Shown here: piece after piece, positions 51,449-63,935 of the stretch
Numbering within the stretch: the stretch's first letter is position 1
Layout: the number at the start of each line of letters is the position of its first letter
Assembly (NCBI RefSeq): GCF_027595985.1
Contig: NC_073304.1
Coordinates: 47,533,137-47,597,136, forward strand
Direction of reading: 5' to 3'
DNA length: 64,000 nt
Origin: Sorex araneus
Taxonomy: Eukaryota > Chordata > Mammalia > Eulipotyphla > Soricidae
Notes under the pieces: model-generated
Database searches by the model: none
Told to the model about the DNA's origin: nothing
The model's input: the letters and a program-made list of their open reading frames with translations, nothing else
Program-made: the position numbers and the translations under genes

Positions 51449-52849
51449 AAATCTTATTTCTAAATCCGAACGAAAACAATCTCTCAAAGAAATCCTCATT
51501 CCCATTTTCTGAAACTTTGTGATGGACACTTCTAATCTTCAGGTTGCCTAGATTTGGGATCTTTTGAGTCATCGTTGTTTGGTCCTTTGCCTTGTCATTG
51601 AGCCAGGCAACAAATTCTGTTCTCCCAACCCTTAAAATGTACCCTAGCCCATCACTCGTTTCCATTGCTGCCATTCCCAGGAGAAGCCCTTGTTGTACTG
51701 AATTATAATCATGGCCCCCTACCCATTCATTTCCTTTGGTCCTCTGACCTCACTAGCTATTCCAACACTGCTTAACTTGTAACCTACTGAAAACTTTTAT
51801 GTAAAACTAACCTGTTGCTAGGTTTCCACTTATCAGCCTCAGACTTGTAGTGAACATTTTCTATAATCATTTCTGAGGGACCCAAAGTGTTCTCTTCATT
51901 GAGAATAATGTTCAACTCTGTGAAAAAACAATTAGATTGAAATTTGATTTTTTCATTTTAGAAAGATTTGCCTTTGTTCTGTTAAAGAACAGAGAATAGA
52001 GAGAAGGGTTAAGGGAGCAGATCCCGGAGACAGAGTAAAGGATCATTAAGCTGCTTCAGTCATTATAGAGAGAGATAACAGTGACCTCATAGATAGAATG
52101 AGGGTTCAGGGTAGATGGTGGGGGCCTTCTTCAAAATAGGACATGAGGTAATGGTGTTGGTATCTGTCTGTGTGGGTATCACTCCTCACCCAATTGCAAC
52201 ATTTTCCCCTAGGTATCTTTCATTTGGAAAATAAAGAAATGTTATTCTTATACTATATATGAAGTGCCCAGTTTAGGAATATTTTGTGATATGAGGGAGG
52301 GAAAGACCAATGGCCTGAGAGATCTAGGAGCTTGATATCTACTCTTAAATTCTGTTTTGGTAGCTATGTGAACTTTTATTCATAAAATGTGTTCTTCCAC
52401 TTCTTTAATGCATTGTCTTATTCACAAAAGGTGTATTTTCTTAACTACTCCATTTTTTAAAATATAGATTTGTCTTTGCAGTTGATTTGTGTTAAATTTT
52501 CTGTGGACTCTGGATAATCTGCCTGTGAAAGAAGCAAGAGTCATCCTTGTGATTTGCATTCTGGCCTCTTTCAGGAAGAGAAAAGACAAAATGTGTTACC
52601 TGTGTAACATCCTCCTGGCTGGGCAATTAGATGCTGGTACTCACCACTCCCTTTAAAGGTCATCAGCTGTTTGCTGCCCTGTCCCTGACCTAAACAAGAA
52701 TGATGACACATACCTGATTACCTTGCCTGGCTGCTGTTGCTATGATATCTACATCCTGTCTCTTGCCTTTAACCTCTTCCTGCTCAGTATGCACCTATCT
52801 TACCTAGTTTTGCATGATTAAGGACTAATACAAGGTTGTTTGGTGTATT
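51449..52849. other. ~1.4 kb, no gene or repeat recognised
   Basis: Unassigned sequence; no exon-like frame. Confidence 0.45.
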
Positions 52850-54622
52850 ATTGTTTTGCTGTACTGTTAGATTTGATTGCATAGATTTTGTTGAGGTTCT
52901 TTGCATTTATGTTAATCAGGAATATCAGCCTGTGACTTTATTTTCCAGTAACATCTGTAGCACTGTAGCATTGTCGTCTCCATTGTTCACAGATTTGCTC
53001 AAGCAGACACCAGTAACATCTCAACTGTGAAACTTGTTACTGTTTTTGGCATATCAAATACACCACAGGTAGCTTGCCAAGCTCTGCCATGCAGGTGGGA
53101 TATTCTTGGTAGCTAGCCGGGCTCTCCGAGAGGGATGGAGGAATTGAACCCAGGTCAGCTGGCGGTGTGCAAGGTAAATGCCCTACCTGCTGTGCTATAG
53201 CTCCAGTCCCAGTAACATCTATGCCTGCTTATTTGTATTAGGGTAATAATAGCTTCACAGAAGCTGTTGGGAAGGTTTCCTTTTTCTTCAATATTTTGGA
53301 AGAGTTTCAGGAGGATAGGTTGTAAGCTCTCTTTGAAATTTTTCAAATTATGCCCCAGTATTTGGTCTATTATGTAGAATGTTCTATGTGCACTGTGAAG
53401 AATGTGTGTGCAGCTTTTTGAGGGGTGAAGGATCTTGTCCGTGTCTACTAAGACCAGGTATTTCAATTCCTTATTGAGGACTATTGTTTCCTTGTTGATG
53501 TTCTGGCTGGTTGAAATGTTCAGTGATGAGAGTGTGATGTTTAAAAGTGTCACATTACTATGCGTTGCTGGCAATGTATCTCTTCAGGTCTATTCGTATC
53601 ATATATTTTTTCTCTGGTAGTGCATATGTACTGGCAAGAGTTAAATATTGATTTATTGATCCTTTGACAGTATGGAATGATAGTCTCTTTTTTTCATTTT
53701 CTCTATCTTGAACACTGTTTGATCTGATACAAGCAGGCTATCCATACTTTTTTTCTTTTTAACACGTATGATTATTTTCCAACCATTCACTATAAACTTG
53801 TGTTTGTTGTGGAAGTTCAGGTGTATCTCTTGAAAGTTGAATTTTGTTACTTATCCATCCAGCTCTTTGGTACTTATCCATCCAGCTCTTTTAATGGGAT
53901 AGTTTAGCATGTTGACATTTAGAGAGATTATTGATATGAAGCAATTTGTTACCATTTTTCTATGAGAATTTTAGTTGCTTTTCCTATTTGCTTTTTATAT
54001 CACATTCCTTGATTTAGAATCATACTATAAGGCTATGGTTATCAACAAGTATGGTAATGGGATAAATATAGAGTCTCAAATCAATGGACTATAATTGAAA
54101 GCCCAGAGCCACCCTCTCAAATGTACGCACTGCTACTCTATGTCAAAGGAGCTAAGTATAGAATTGCAGAAGTGCAGCAAGGGAAGCTTCTTCAACAAAT
54201 AGCACTAGGTATTTGTTGTAAAACTGGTAGCCCCATGCCAGTACATGGAAACTATTCAAATGTCCAGCAACAGATAAAGGATAAAGAAGTTGTGGTATAT
54301 GTACATGATGGATTAGCATATATATATAGCTGTAAGAAAATATAAAATCATACAGTTGACTGTAATGTGGATGGAACTCTAAGGCATCATGTTAAGTGCC
54401 ACAAGTCAGAGGAAGAAGGACAAATGCCAGATCTAATGAGGAAAAATCCTCTGATTACAAAACAGAGATAACCAAGCAGTTGGGGTGGGAAGAGAGTTTT
54501 ACTAGAGGAAGCATCAGGGCAGTGGTGGAAGGTCTTGGACACTTTGCTGTTGGTTAGGTGCAGTAACTTGGTATCAAACTGATGAAAATTAGCACTATTG
54601 TAACTGTGTACAGCCCCCACCC
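52850..54622 (+). mobile_element. L1 copy with inverted 5' part (twin priming)
   Basis: 52850-53990 (minus the SINE) is antisense L1 ORF2 (gttgaggttctttgcattta, tattttggaagagtttcagg, tttgatctgatacaagcagg). 54000-54622 is sense L1 nearer the 3' end (ctataaggctatggttatca, caaatgtccagcaacagata aagg, agaagttgtggtatatgtac). An inverted upstream part before a sense 3' part is the twin-priming product. Confidence 0.78.
52957..53208 (-). mobile_element. Composite tRNA/RTE SINE, full length, with TSD
   Basis: RTE tail side at left (tgttcacagatttgctcaag), RTE 5' part (ttttggcatatcaaatacac, agctagccgggctctccgag), tRNA head at right (tgtgctatagctccagtccc). TSD ccagtaacatct at 52945-52956 and 53209-53220. 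Confidence 0.93.
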
Positions 54623-55257
54623 CCATATGTTATGTTTTAAGTGACTTGTGGCCAAATTATTTTCTTTTTCCATTTAAAAGTAAGCTGAATCACTGTGAGA
54701 TACACAGTTACAAAGTTGTAATGACTGGATTTGAGTCATACAATGTTCCAACACCTGTTCTTCCACCAGTGTACATTTCCTGCCACCAATATCTCCAGTT
54801 TTCCTAACAACTACCCCAATCTGCCTGTCTCAATGGAAGACTCTCTATCTTCCCTCTCTCTCTCTCCCTCTATCTTTCTCTTTCTTCTCTCACTTTCCTT
54901 TTAGGAACTGTGGTTTGAAATATTGTTACTGAACAGTTATCATGTATATTACCTTATCTCCCTTCAGCACTTAGTTCTTGTTGAGTGATCATTTCCAACA
55001 TTTGTTTTCATAGCGGTCCCTACTCTGTCTTAACTGAACTTCCCCACAACTTGTGGCAAGTTTCCTACCCTGGGTTGGTCCTACTGGCCTTTCTTTCTAC
55101 TTTCTTTGGCAAATTTATCATTTTATATGTATATATATATGTGCACATATATAGATATAGATATATAACGTAAATGAGTGCGGTCATGCTAGGTTTGTCC
55201 ACCTCCCTCTGACTGCATTTCATTCAGCATGTGTAAATAAATTTTATTCAGCATGTA

Positions 55258-55510
55258 GCACTATAGCACTGTAGTAACACTGTTGTCCCATTGTTCATCG
55301 ATTTGCTCAAGCGGGATCAGTAACATCTCCATTGTGAGACTTGTTGTTACTGTTTTTGGCATATCGAGTACACCACGGGTAGCTTGCCAGGCTCTGCTGT
55401 GCAGGATACTCTCAGTAGCTTGCCGGGCTTTCTGAGAGGAACAGAGGAATTGAACCCGGTTGGCCACGTGCAAGGCAAGTGCCCTACCTGCTGTGCTATT
55501 GCTCCGGTCC
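55258..55510 (-). mobile_element. Composite tRNA/RTE SINE, full length, with TSD
   Basis: gcactatagcactgtagtaa at the tail, cgatttgctcaagcgggatc, ttttggcatatcgagtacac, cttgccgggctttctgagag, tRNA head end tgctattgctccggtcc. TSD attcagcatgta at 55246-55257 and 55511-55522. Confidence 0.93.
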
Positions 55511-56510
55511 ATTCAGCATGTAATAAGTTTTATTACTTCATTTTTCCTAACAGCTGCATAGTAGTTCATTGTGTAGTTGTACCATGGTTTCTTTATCCAA
55601 TGAAAAAGGCTAGACTGGTGGGAATTCTCACCAGAAATGAATGAGAGTCTCTTTCTTCCTGAATCCATGCCAGCACTGGTTGATCTTTTTGATATGTGCC
55701 AATTTCTGTGGCGTGAGATATCTCATTGTTGTTTTGAGTTTCATCTCTCTGATGATTAGGATGTAGAGCATTTTTCCTGGGCCTTTTGGCCATTTGTATT
55801 TCTTCTTTGAGAAAATTTCTGTTAATCTTATTTCCTCATTTTTTGATGGGATTGAATGTTCTTTTCTTCTAAAGTTCTACCAATGCCTTATATACCTTTG
55901 TTATTAATCCCTTATCGGATGGGTGGTGAATAAATACTTTTTCCATTACTTGGGCTGCCTTTGTATCTTGGTCATCATTTCTTTTAAGTGCAGAAGTTTC
56001 TTAGTTTAATGTAGTCCCACTTGTCATTTTCTTTGAATAGGTCTTTCACCTCTTAAGCTAGTTCTAAATATCGTACCATGTCATTCGCAAATAGTGAGAG
56101 CTTGACTTCTTCCTTCTATGGCGAGTAATTCCAGCGCTATATGGAATAGAAGTGGTGAGAGTAGACAACCTGGTCTTATACCTAGTCATAGAGGGAAGGC
56201 TTTTAGTTTTTCTCCATTGATGTTTTCTATGGACTTGTGGTAAATGTCTTTGACTATCTTAAGGAAACCCCTCTCAATTCTCATTTTGTTTAGGGTTTTT
56301 ATCATGAATTGGTGTTGGATCTTAAATGCTTTCTCTCTCTCTCCCTCTCTCTCTATCTATCTGATCATGTGATTTTTTATTTTATTGAAATGATGTATTA
56401 TATAGATTGACTTGCAAATGTTAAACCATTCCTGCATTTCTGGAATGAATCCTACCTGGCCATGATGTATGTTCTTTTTGATGAATTGTTAGATCCTATT
56501 TGTTAGTATA

Positions 56511-56688
56511 TTTTTTGCTTTTTGGTCACACCCAGCTATTGCTCAGGGGTCACTCCTGGCTCTACACTCAGAAATTACCCCTGGCCATGCTCAGGGGACC
56601 ATATGGGATGCTGGGAATTGAACCCGGGTCGGCCTCATGCAAGGCAAACGCCCTACCCGCTGTGCTATCACTCCAGCCACTTCTTAGT
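56511..56688 (-). repeat. Young-subtype shrew SINE
   Basis: gctttttggtcacacccagc, gctgggaattgaacccgggt, tgctatcactccagcc. TSD ttagtat-type at ~56503 and ~56694. Splits the L1 RT region. Confidence 0.92.
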
Positions 56689-58157
56689 ATTTTTTTGAGG
56701 ATCTTTGCATCTGTGTTTATCAAAAATATAGACCAGTAGTACTCTTTTTTGGTTCTGTCTCTGTCTTCATTTGGTATCAGGATATTTCGTTACTGATATT
56801 TAGTTTAGTTGATCTATTAAAGAAGTGACAGAGTGGTGTTAGAGTCTCCAGCTACTACTCTGTTGCTATTAATGTCTTTTCTCAAGTCTACTGCAGTTGT
56901 TTTAAGTATTTTGATTGCTTCTCATTAGGTGTGTAGTTGCTTTGGAGTGTGAGTTCTACATATCACTTGATCATTAAAAATGACCTTCACTATCACTTAT
57001 AACCTCTTCCATTGTGAATTCCATGTTGTCTAGTACTACTATTGCCACCTAGGACTTTCTGATGGAGTTGTTTGCTTAAAGAATTGTCTTCCAACCTTTG
57101 ACTTGGAGTCTGTATTTGCTCTGGATATTCCAATATGTTTCTTGTGGGCAGCAGAATATTGGTTCAATTTTCTAATCCATCCTGCTATTCTGTGTCTCAT
57201 AATTGGTACATTTATCCCATTGACATTGAGATTATTGTCATGGAGTTTTGTGCCATCTTTCTGCAGAAATTTGGTGTGTTTGTGGGACACATATTGTCCT
57301 AAAGTAGCCCCTTTAGTTCTTGTAAAGATGGGTTGGAGTCTATAAAGTTCCTGAGTTGTTTATCTTTGAAGTTTCTCTTCAAATCTGAATGAGAGTCTAG
57401 CTGGGTAAAATATTATTGGTGAGGAATTTATTTGACTGAGTTTTTTCACTACATCCCACCACTATCTTTGGGCCCAGAAAATTTCATTTGATAAAGCTAC
57501 AGTAAAACTTAAGGACACTCCTTTGTACATAATTTCTTTCTTTGTTCTTGCTGTATTCAGTATTCTATATCTGTAGTTTTCATCATTCTGATTATAATGT
57601 GTCTTGAAGTATTTTTATTTGGATTTCTTTTAGCTGATACCATGGGCCTCCCAAATCTGGTGCATGAACTCTAGCTATAAGAACTTCTCAGCAATTAAGT
57701 TTTTGACTGTTGCCTCTTCATCAGGGATGACTTCCTGGACCTCTGGTAACTTGATGCTTCTTATGTTGTTCCTCTTAAATTCATCCTAAAGTTCTCTTAT
57801 CATCTCTTTGTTTACTTTTGAGGCTTTTTTTTCATCTTCTGCTGTTTGGAGACTTTCTGCTCCTCATCTTGAAGCTCAACGGTTCTGCCTCAGCAGCTGT
57901 TACTCGGATGCCGAGGCTTTCCAGTGGGTTTTGCATTTCACTTACCAGATTTATCACTTCTGTCATTCCTATCTGTACTTTCCTCATTTCTGTTCTTTGA
58001 ACCTTTTGTGTTTTAATGGCAGTCCACTCAATTGTTTCTTTAAGCTCCTTATACATCCTCTATAATTACTCTCTAAATTTATCAGAGAGATTATGTAGCT
58101 TATAATTACTGATTGAGTCTTCCAGGTTGTCATCGTCACTTATTAAGTATGGTGGGG

Positions 58158-58159
58158 AG

Positions 58160-58220
<61 letters not shown>
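58158..58220. repeat. (TG)n microsatellite
   Basis: About 28 TG units on the + strand in the antisense L1 5' region. Confidence 0.97.
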
Positions 58221-58221
<1 letters not shown>

Positions 58222-58521
58222 CGGGTGGATGGGGAGGGGTCCTGCATTGCTTTCCCATTGTGATGTTTATGGTTTGGATTTGTTTCTTGTGAGTATGCAT
58301 GGCTAGGTGACTACAGTCAGAATATCTTTGTATGCTTATGACGGAGTTATGGAAAGGTGAAGAAATGCAGGGACTTGGAGCATCGAGTAGCAGCTGTGCT
58401 TTTTGTGGTCAGAGATAATCTAGACCTGAGGGCAGGGGCAGGGTCAAGATGGTGATACTGAGTAGCCACCTGGCCTCCAGTCCTGGCTGCTTCTCAGTTC
58501 ACCTCCTCTGGCCAAATTCTT

Positions 58522-59438
58522 TTCTTTTTTTTTTTTAAATCTTTTTTCTTCCCAATTTTATTTTATTTTTATAATGTTGTTGACAATAATTTATTACATT
58601 CAATATTCCAACACCAAACCACCACCATAACACTTTCCTACCACCAATATTTTGAATTTTCCCACCACCACCCAAGCCTATCCCAAAAGCAGATCCTAAA
58701 TAATTTATTTTGTATGATGTGTTATGCATAATTTGTTTAAAATGCTCCAAAAAGTTTCCACAGAGGAAAATGAGTGAAGATTGCTGTTTCTCATCCTAGA
58801 GTCATTAAGCCCTTGTATAAGAGATTACTAACATTTTGTTACACGTTGAGCCTCGTGTGCTAATATTTATTTATTTGGGGATCAATATTTATTGTCTTCT
58901 ACCTTAACCCCATCAAATGTGGTATGCTACTCTTGGTACATCAGTGGAGTATGTATGAAATCTTGTGCAGCTGCAAACCTAGCCACTCACTTCAGGGATT
59001 CTAAAATTTTAAATAGGATGACACAACTGGAAATGACTTTGGGAATTCAGACGCATCTCTGAAACTTATGACTTTCTTCTAAGATTTATTTGTGAGTCTC
59101 TGGATCATGGCTATTAATGAGGTTATATGGTGCCAGAGGCAGTTCGTGGGCATGACCACCATGCTCTCCGAACTTGTTGGAGCCTGGAGATTTTGGTCAC
59201 AAAAGCCACATACCAGAGGTTTTTTTGTTTGTTTGTTTGTTTGTTTGTTTATCTGATTCATTCTCATGTGTGAGGAGCTCGTCCTGAGCCTATAGAGAGC
59301 GGATGTGAGCATGGAGGTGATTTGGTTCTGGAGTTTCTCAGCTGCCAGGGTTCTACTGGGGCTGGTGCTGGGCTCTACTTTGGGTGCCCCGGAAGTGAGG
59401 TTGAGCCTGGCACAGGGTCTGGAGACATCTCTCTCTGA
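58522..59438 (-). mobile_element. Unclassified retroposon X, with TSD
   Basis: 917-bp insertion with a T-run at left (poly(A) on minus). The 3' part has ccaccaccataacactttcc and agcctatcccaaaagcagat; 58880-58980 has ccccatcaaatgtggtatgc; the GC-rich 5' part (59070-59438) is related to 47559-48037. TSD ccaaattctt at 58512-58521 and 59439-59448. An (AAAC)n piece (59220-59250) lies inside. No ORF of known kind. Confidence 0.75.
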
Positions 59439-59448
59439 CCAAATTCTT

Positions 59449-59707
59449 AATCTAGTTTTTAAGTGCAACCATGTCTAAACTATATTTAGAGGAATGTATA
59501 GCCTCTATTTCACATTTTGAAATAGAAGTCATTTCTGCCTAAATCAATTAGGTCTCTCAAAAACTAATTCTCTGGTGGACACGAAATTAAGGCAAAATAA
59601 GCCTGTCATTACTAATAAGGATAATTGAGCATTTGGAGAGAAAGTTTCTTTAACTCTTACTCTTTGTGTCTCTATCTCTCTCAGTGTTTATCTCTATCTC
59701 TGTCTAA
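59449..59707. other. Nothing recognised
   Basis: Unassigned spacer. Confidence 0.45.
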
Positions 59708-59862
59708 CTTTGAGCCACACCCAGTGGTGCTCAGGGCTTAGTACTAGCTCTGTGCTCAGGGATTACTACTGGTGCAGCTCTGGGGTCCTGGGGGGATTAA
59801 ACCCAAGTTGGTTGCATGCAAAGTAAGTGCCCTATCTTCTGTACTAGCTCTTCAGTACCAGT
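59708..59862 (-). repeat. Older-subtype SINE
   Basis: ctttgagccacacccagtgg, gtgctcagggattactactg, gggattaaacccaagttggt, gtactagctcttcagtacc. Confidence 0.82.
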
Positions 59863-60764
59863 TTATTTTCTTTCCTAAAGTTGACTTTCTGTTAATGCCT
59901 AAAGAGAAGTGTACTTTTCAGTTATTGGGAAATGGGTCACTCAGTGTCAGAAACACACCCAATGTCAGAAAACTGTCTCTTATTTGTTTTTGGAGTATAA
60001 AATTATGTAATGCCCAAGTGAACACTTGTCAAGCCCCTGAATCTGGCAGAGCTGTTCCCTCTAGGTTGGAAAACAGTTTGGTTCCAGGCAGCTGGAAAAT
60101 TTATGGACACCTGCATTCAATCTAACAGAAGGAGCAAGATGGATGCAAAAGAGGATTGGGGCTACAGCTGGGGAGGAGAGATTCCATCAAGGAAAGAGGT
60201 GCCTATGGGGCTGAGTCATCAGGGCAGAAAAAAATGGGAGAATTCCAGAGTTTTCCTTTGAACTTTGAGATGAAATTTGGGCATGGAAGAACTCCCTGCT
60301 GAGGGAGATTGTAATTGGAGGCTACTCTCTATTTCAAGGAGAAAGGGGAAAATTGCTAAGTCCTGAACAAGGAATGCAACCCCTTAAAGTTCTTTGCTTG
60401 CTTTTGTTTCACTGTTTACTTAAAGAAGATATGTGTCAGTCTGTCCAGCTACAATGTAAACAGGATTTAATAACCCAGTGAAGAAACTGTTGGTTTCCTC
60501 TCAAGAAACTGTAATAAAACACCACTTGATCATTTTCTGAAATTTAAATATGTGGCCTATCAAAGGGCATGAGGGAACAGGGAGGGGCTGGGACTTGAAA
60601 AGATTAGCCAGGGTGCTTCAGCTCCAGAGTTCCCCTCTGCACAGGCCCTTTCAAGTCCAAGCAAATTCACTGGGATTCTGTATTTGTAAAATATGCAAAA
60701 AAAAAGTGTCTCTATGCTGACTTCCTTCCATGACAGGGCATTGAGTAGCCAACAATATATATGA
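59863..60764. other. No gene or repeat recognised
   Basis: Unassigned sequence. Confidence 0.45.
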
Positions 60765-60840
60765 GGGTTGGGAATGTGGCTCAGTGATGAAGCACTTGTG
60801 TAAGTCCTTACATTCAATTCTTGATACTGCCAAAGGCATT
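60763..60840 (+). repeat. ID-like (tRNA-Ala-type) SINE fragment
   Basis: ggttgggaatgtggctcagt gatgaagcacttgtgt, cattcaattcttgatactgc: same layout as the fragment at 20536 and as rodent ID elements. Diverged. Confidence 0.45.
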
Positions 60841-61004
60841 TTGGGATTTGGGTAAAGGATAATGAATTAAAGATATTTAGCTTGGGCTCAGTATAACTTT
60901 TTAACTTTAAAAATTTATTTTTAGATATCTTATTATTGGAATACTTGAAAATGTACCTGATGTTATGTAAAAATCTGTATATTATACCATGGAATTTTCT
61001 TTTT

Positions 61005-61735
61005 TAAAAAATGTTCACTTATTTATTTATTTTAATTTGATTTTATTTTTATAAAGTAGCTCACAATATTTGATTACATTTAATTCTGAACACCAATCCC
61101 ACCACCATTACACCTTCCCACCACTATATTTTGGATGTTTCCATCCCGAACCCCAACCCCTGCCCCAAAGCAGAACTAAAATAATTTATTTTGTATTGTT
61201 TGATAAACCACTAAAAATGCTCCAAAAAACTTTCCTTAGAGGAGAATATGTGAATATTGTTGCATTTCACCCAGGGGCCATTAAATCTTTCTATGAGATT
61301 ACTACGATAATGTTAAGGGTGCATGTATATATGTATATATATGTATGCATACATATATACATATATGTGTGTGTGTAAAAATATATTTCCCTCTAAGATT
61401 GGTTGCCTGCTACTTTAAACCCCATCAAATGTGGTGTGCTGCTCTTGGAGTATGAGTGGTGTGAGGTATAAGATGTTGTGGGGCTGCAAGTGTGGCTGTA
61501 TGGTCCAGGGATAGGTTTACTTGTAGTTGAGGCTCAGTGTGTGGAGAGCGGCTGTGAGCATGGCGGTGGTGAAGTTCTAGAGATTTTCAGCTGCTGGGGC
61601 TGGGTCCCTTGTGGTGGGGAGGGGCATCACCACCTGCTCTGGGGTGCCCTGAATTAAACAGCCTGGCGCCAGGTCCTGCGGCAGCATAGTTATGGGGAGT
61701 GTCATGTTATGCTCTCTTCCAAGAGGGAAGGATAA
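61005..61735 (-). mobile_element. Retroposon X, second copy with 3' part
   Basis: aatcccaccaccattacacc, cctgccccaaagcagaacta aaataatttattttgtat, aaaatgctccaaaaaacttt cc, ccccatcaaatgtggtgtgc, tgtggagagcggctgtgagc atggcggtgg. Matches 58522-59438 in order; lacks the ttgatgaggttatatgg part. TSD not found. Confidence 0.7.
61320..61378. repeat. TATG/TATA microsatellite
   Basis: tatatatgtatatatatgta and following; inside retroposon X. Confidence 0.85.
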
Positions 61736-61959
61736 TAAGTCTGAATTGTGATCCTTGATCTGAGTATAGTTATTTTACCAGTTTGAAGGTAGGAATGGCT
61801 TTCAGGAATGCTCCCTTTTCCTGAAATTATAATTCATATACCACATGAAAATTTATTTATTTATTAGATACAAGGCTGAGTCCCTCTTCCTATTAATGGT
61901 CTCCCACATGGAAAAAAAAGCTGAAAGAACAACAATCGAGGTACTTTATCATATTCACA

Positions 61960-62290
61960 GGGTTGTCATCAATCATAGTTGTGTAACTATAGTGTATTTC
62001 ATTCTACCTCAAAGAAACCCCCATTAGCAGTCAATTCTGGTTGTCTCCTTCCTCACCCTCAGCCAGCTTCTAATCTTATAATCCCCATTTCATCTATCTC
62101 TAAATTGTATTACTCAAGATAGTTTGTATAAATGGAATCATACAGTAATAACTGGTCTTGTGCATTTGTCTTTTTTAGCTTAGCCTGATAGTCCAACTTG
62201 TAGCATGAATCAGCACTTTTATGGTACTTTACATTCTCTTCCTCCATTCATTAACTAATGAGCACTTAGATTCATTCTAGAAACCTGAAA
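61960..62290 (-). mobile_element. Ancient L1 3' region fragment
   Basis: aacccccattagcagtcaat, ttgtataaatggaatcatac agta, cttttttagcttagcctgat, acttgtagcatgaatcagca: common antisense L1 layout. Confidence 0.7.
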
Positions 62291-62444
62291 ATTCATTCAA
62301 TGAAATTCCAGGGCCATTTGTAGTATCCTGCTACTGCTCATGGAGCCCAATGCTGCAAGTGGAAGAGAAATGGGATTGAAAGCCAGAGTCAGAGCTACCA
62401 GATGAAGGAGCAACTCAACCCTTCAATTTCCATTACATAAAATG

Positions 62445-62693
62445 GGCTGGAGCAATAGTGCAGCGGGTAGGGTGTTCGCCTTGCACGCAGCTGATCCTAG
62501 TTCGATTCCTTCCACCTCTCGGAGAGCTCGGCAAGCTACCGAGAGTATCCCGCCTTCATGGCAGAGCCTGGCAAGCTACCCATGGCATATTTGATATGCC
62601 AAAAACAGTAACAACAAGTCTCACAATAGAGACATTACTGGTGCCCGCTCGAGCAAATCGATGAGCAACAGGTTGACAGTGACAGTGACAGTG
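62445..62693 (+). mobile_element. Composite tRNA/RTE SINE, full length, sense
   Basis: 249 bp. tRNA head 62445-62510 (ggctggagcaatagtgcagc; B box ttcgattcc). RTE 5' segment 62514-62616 (gagagtatcccgccttcatg, gcatatttgatatgccaaaa). RTE 3' tail 62617-62693 (ctggtgcccgctcgagcaaa), ending in three cagtga-type hexamers. Short TSD aaaatg at 62439-62444 and 62694-62699. Confidence 0.93.
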
Positions 62694-62699
62694 AAAATG

Positions 62700-63318
62700 T
62701 TATTACAAATTGACAAATAAAACCAAGCACTGATCAACATGTATTCAGCAGAAAAGAAAACGAATACTACAGGGAAATGTGAGATGGTTAGTTCATTAAA
62801 GTCATTGGGCCCTGGGTGCACTCAGTGGGGGAGCTCAGCCCTGGTCCTAATCCCAGCCCTGCCCACTTTTATGGAAATCAGGAAAGGACTGTCCTGATTT
62901 CCCATCCTTTCATTGTCTATCCTTTTCTTTCTCCGAAGCAATGTCTCGAGAACCAGCTCATGAAGTATCTCCCATAAATGTAAAGCACTTTGAACAGTGG
63001 CTCTGGTTGGTTGGAGAATTCTCAGCAGGCATTTCCCTGGCAGCTCCTCCCTTTCCTTTTGGAGGGGACTCCACTCCATTCCTGACAGTCTGCCCTGGGA
63101 CTTGCTTTGACCAATGGGATGTGGACAGAAAGGTGCACCGCAGAGTTTCTACATGCATCTCTCAGGGCTGACAGATTGCTGGTGAAACTATGTTGGTCAG
63201 GCAAGTAGCCCTTCATTGTGCATCCTGGGTAGACCAGTATTTCCAAACCAATGTTCAGTCTCAAGATGAGTTGCTTGCTGCTGCTGACCTGTGAACCACC
63301 AAGGGAGAAGAAGCATTT
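62700..63318. other. Nothing recognised
   Basis: Somewhat GC-richer; frames of 60-107 codons overlap on both strands without domain evidence. Confidence 0.45.
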
Positions 63319-63432
63319 ATGGGGCTGGAGAGAGGGTTCAAGCAAGCACAGGCTTTGTTTGCTGGAGGTCCTGGTTCACCCCCAACATCTTGGCATGGTC
63401 CCCTGAGCACTTGCAGAATATGGCCCAAATTC
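63319..63432 (+). repeat. Older-subtype SINE, shortened
   Basis: ggggctggagagagggttca, tcctggttcacccccaacat, tggtcccctgagcacttgca. Confidence 0.75.
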
Positions 63433-63935
63433 CCCATTCCAAGAGAAATTAGCATTGTAAATTCTGAATCATAGGTGGGGGTGTCCCAAATTTAAAATTT
63501 TGGCAGGACTAACATAGGTGATATCCATAGTCTGAAAAGCACAGCCAATGCCATTTGTTCTCACAGAGGCAGCCAAGCTGTTCCCAAAATTCAGTTCCAA
63601 GATCTTTAACAGCAGATCCCAATACATCATTTTTTCAGGTTCCTTATTTAGCAAGCTTCCGCCTTTCCCCGTTAAGGGGAAATTTATTCCCCGTTAAGGT
63701 CATATCCTCTCCTCTCTTCAGCTATAAATTTTGGTACAAGTTATTCTACTGCTTCCCTCTTTTTAATAACATTTTTACCAGAGCAAACACTTTCCAGAGG
63801 CAGCCTGCTATACTTCCCCAGCCTCCTCATCTCTAACTTCAACTTGGCAGCACTATAATTTTTTTTGTAATCTAGGAATTCTTTGATCAAGCAATTATAC
63901 TTTCAGAAATTTAGCCTGAAAGAATAATTTCACAG
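63433..63935. other. Nothing recognised; small direct repeat
   Basis: ttccccgttaagg occurs near 63665 and again near 63688. No gene. Confidence 0.45.

Larger units (their letters stand above)
54664..58509 (-). mobile_element. Long antisense L1 (3' UTR to 5' region), internally deleted
   Basis: About 3.4 kb without the two SINEs. From left: 3' UTR (54670-55250), ORF2 C-terminus (55580-55990), RT region (56040-56490, 56690-56770; catgtcattcgcaaatagtg near the catalytic DD), endonuclease N-terminus (57039-57290; frame with NLNVNGINVPIMRHRIAGWI), ORF1 coiled-coil-like part (57832-58056; EWTAIKTQKVQRTEMRKV) and a 5' region to 58509. Likely TSD ggccaaattattttc (54649-54663) and ggccaaattcttttc (58510-58524 vicinity). 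All frames are broken. Confidence 0.8.

Noticed and set aside
58158..58220. CRISPR-like or functional array
   Set aside because: Simple (TG)n dinucleotide repeat; no spacers. No CRISPR-type array anywhere in the window.
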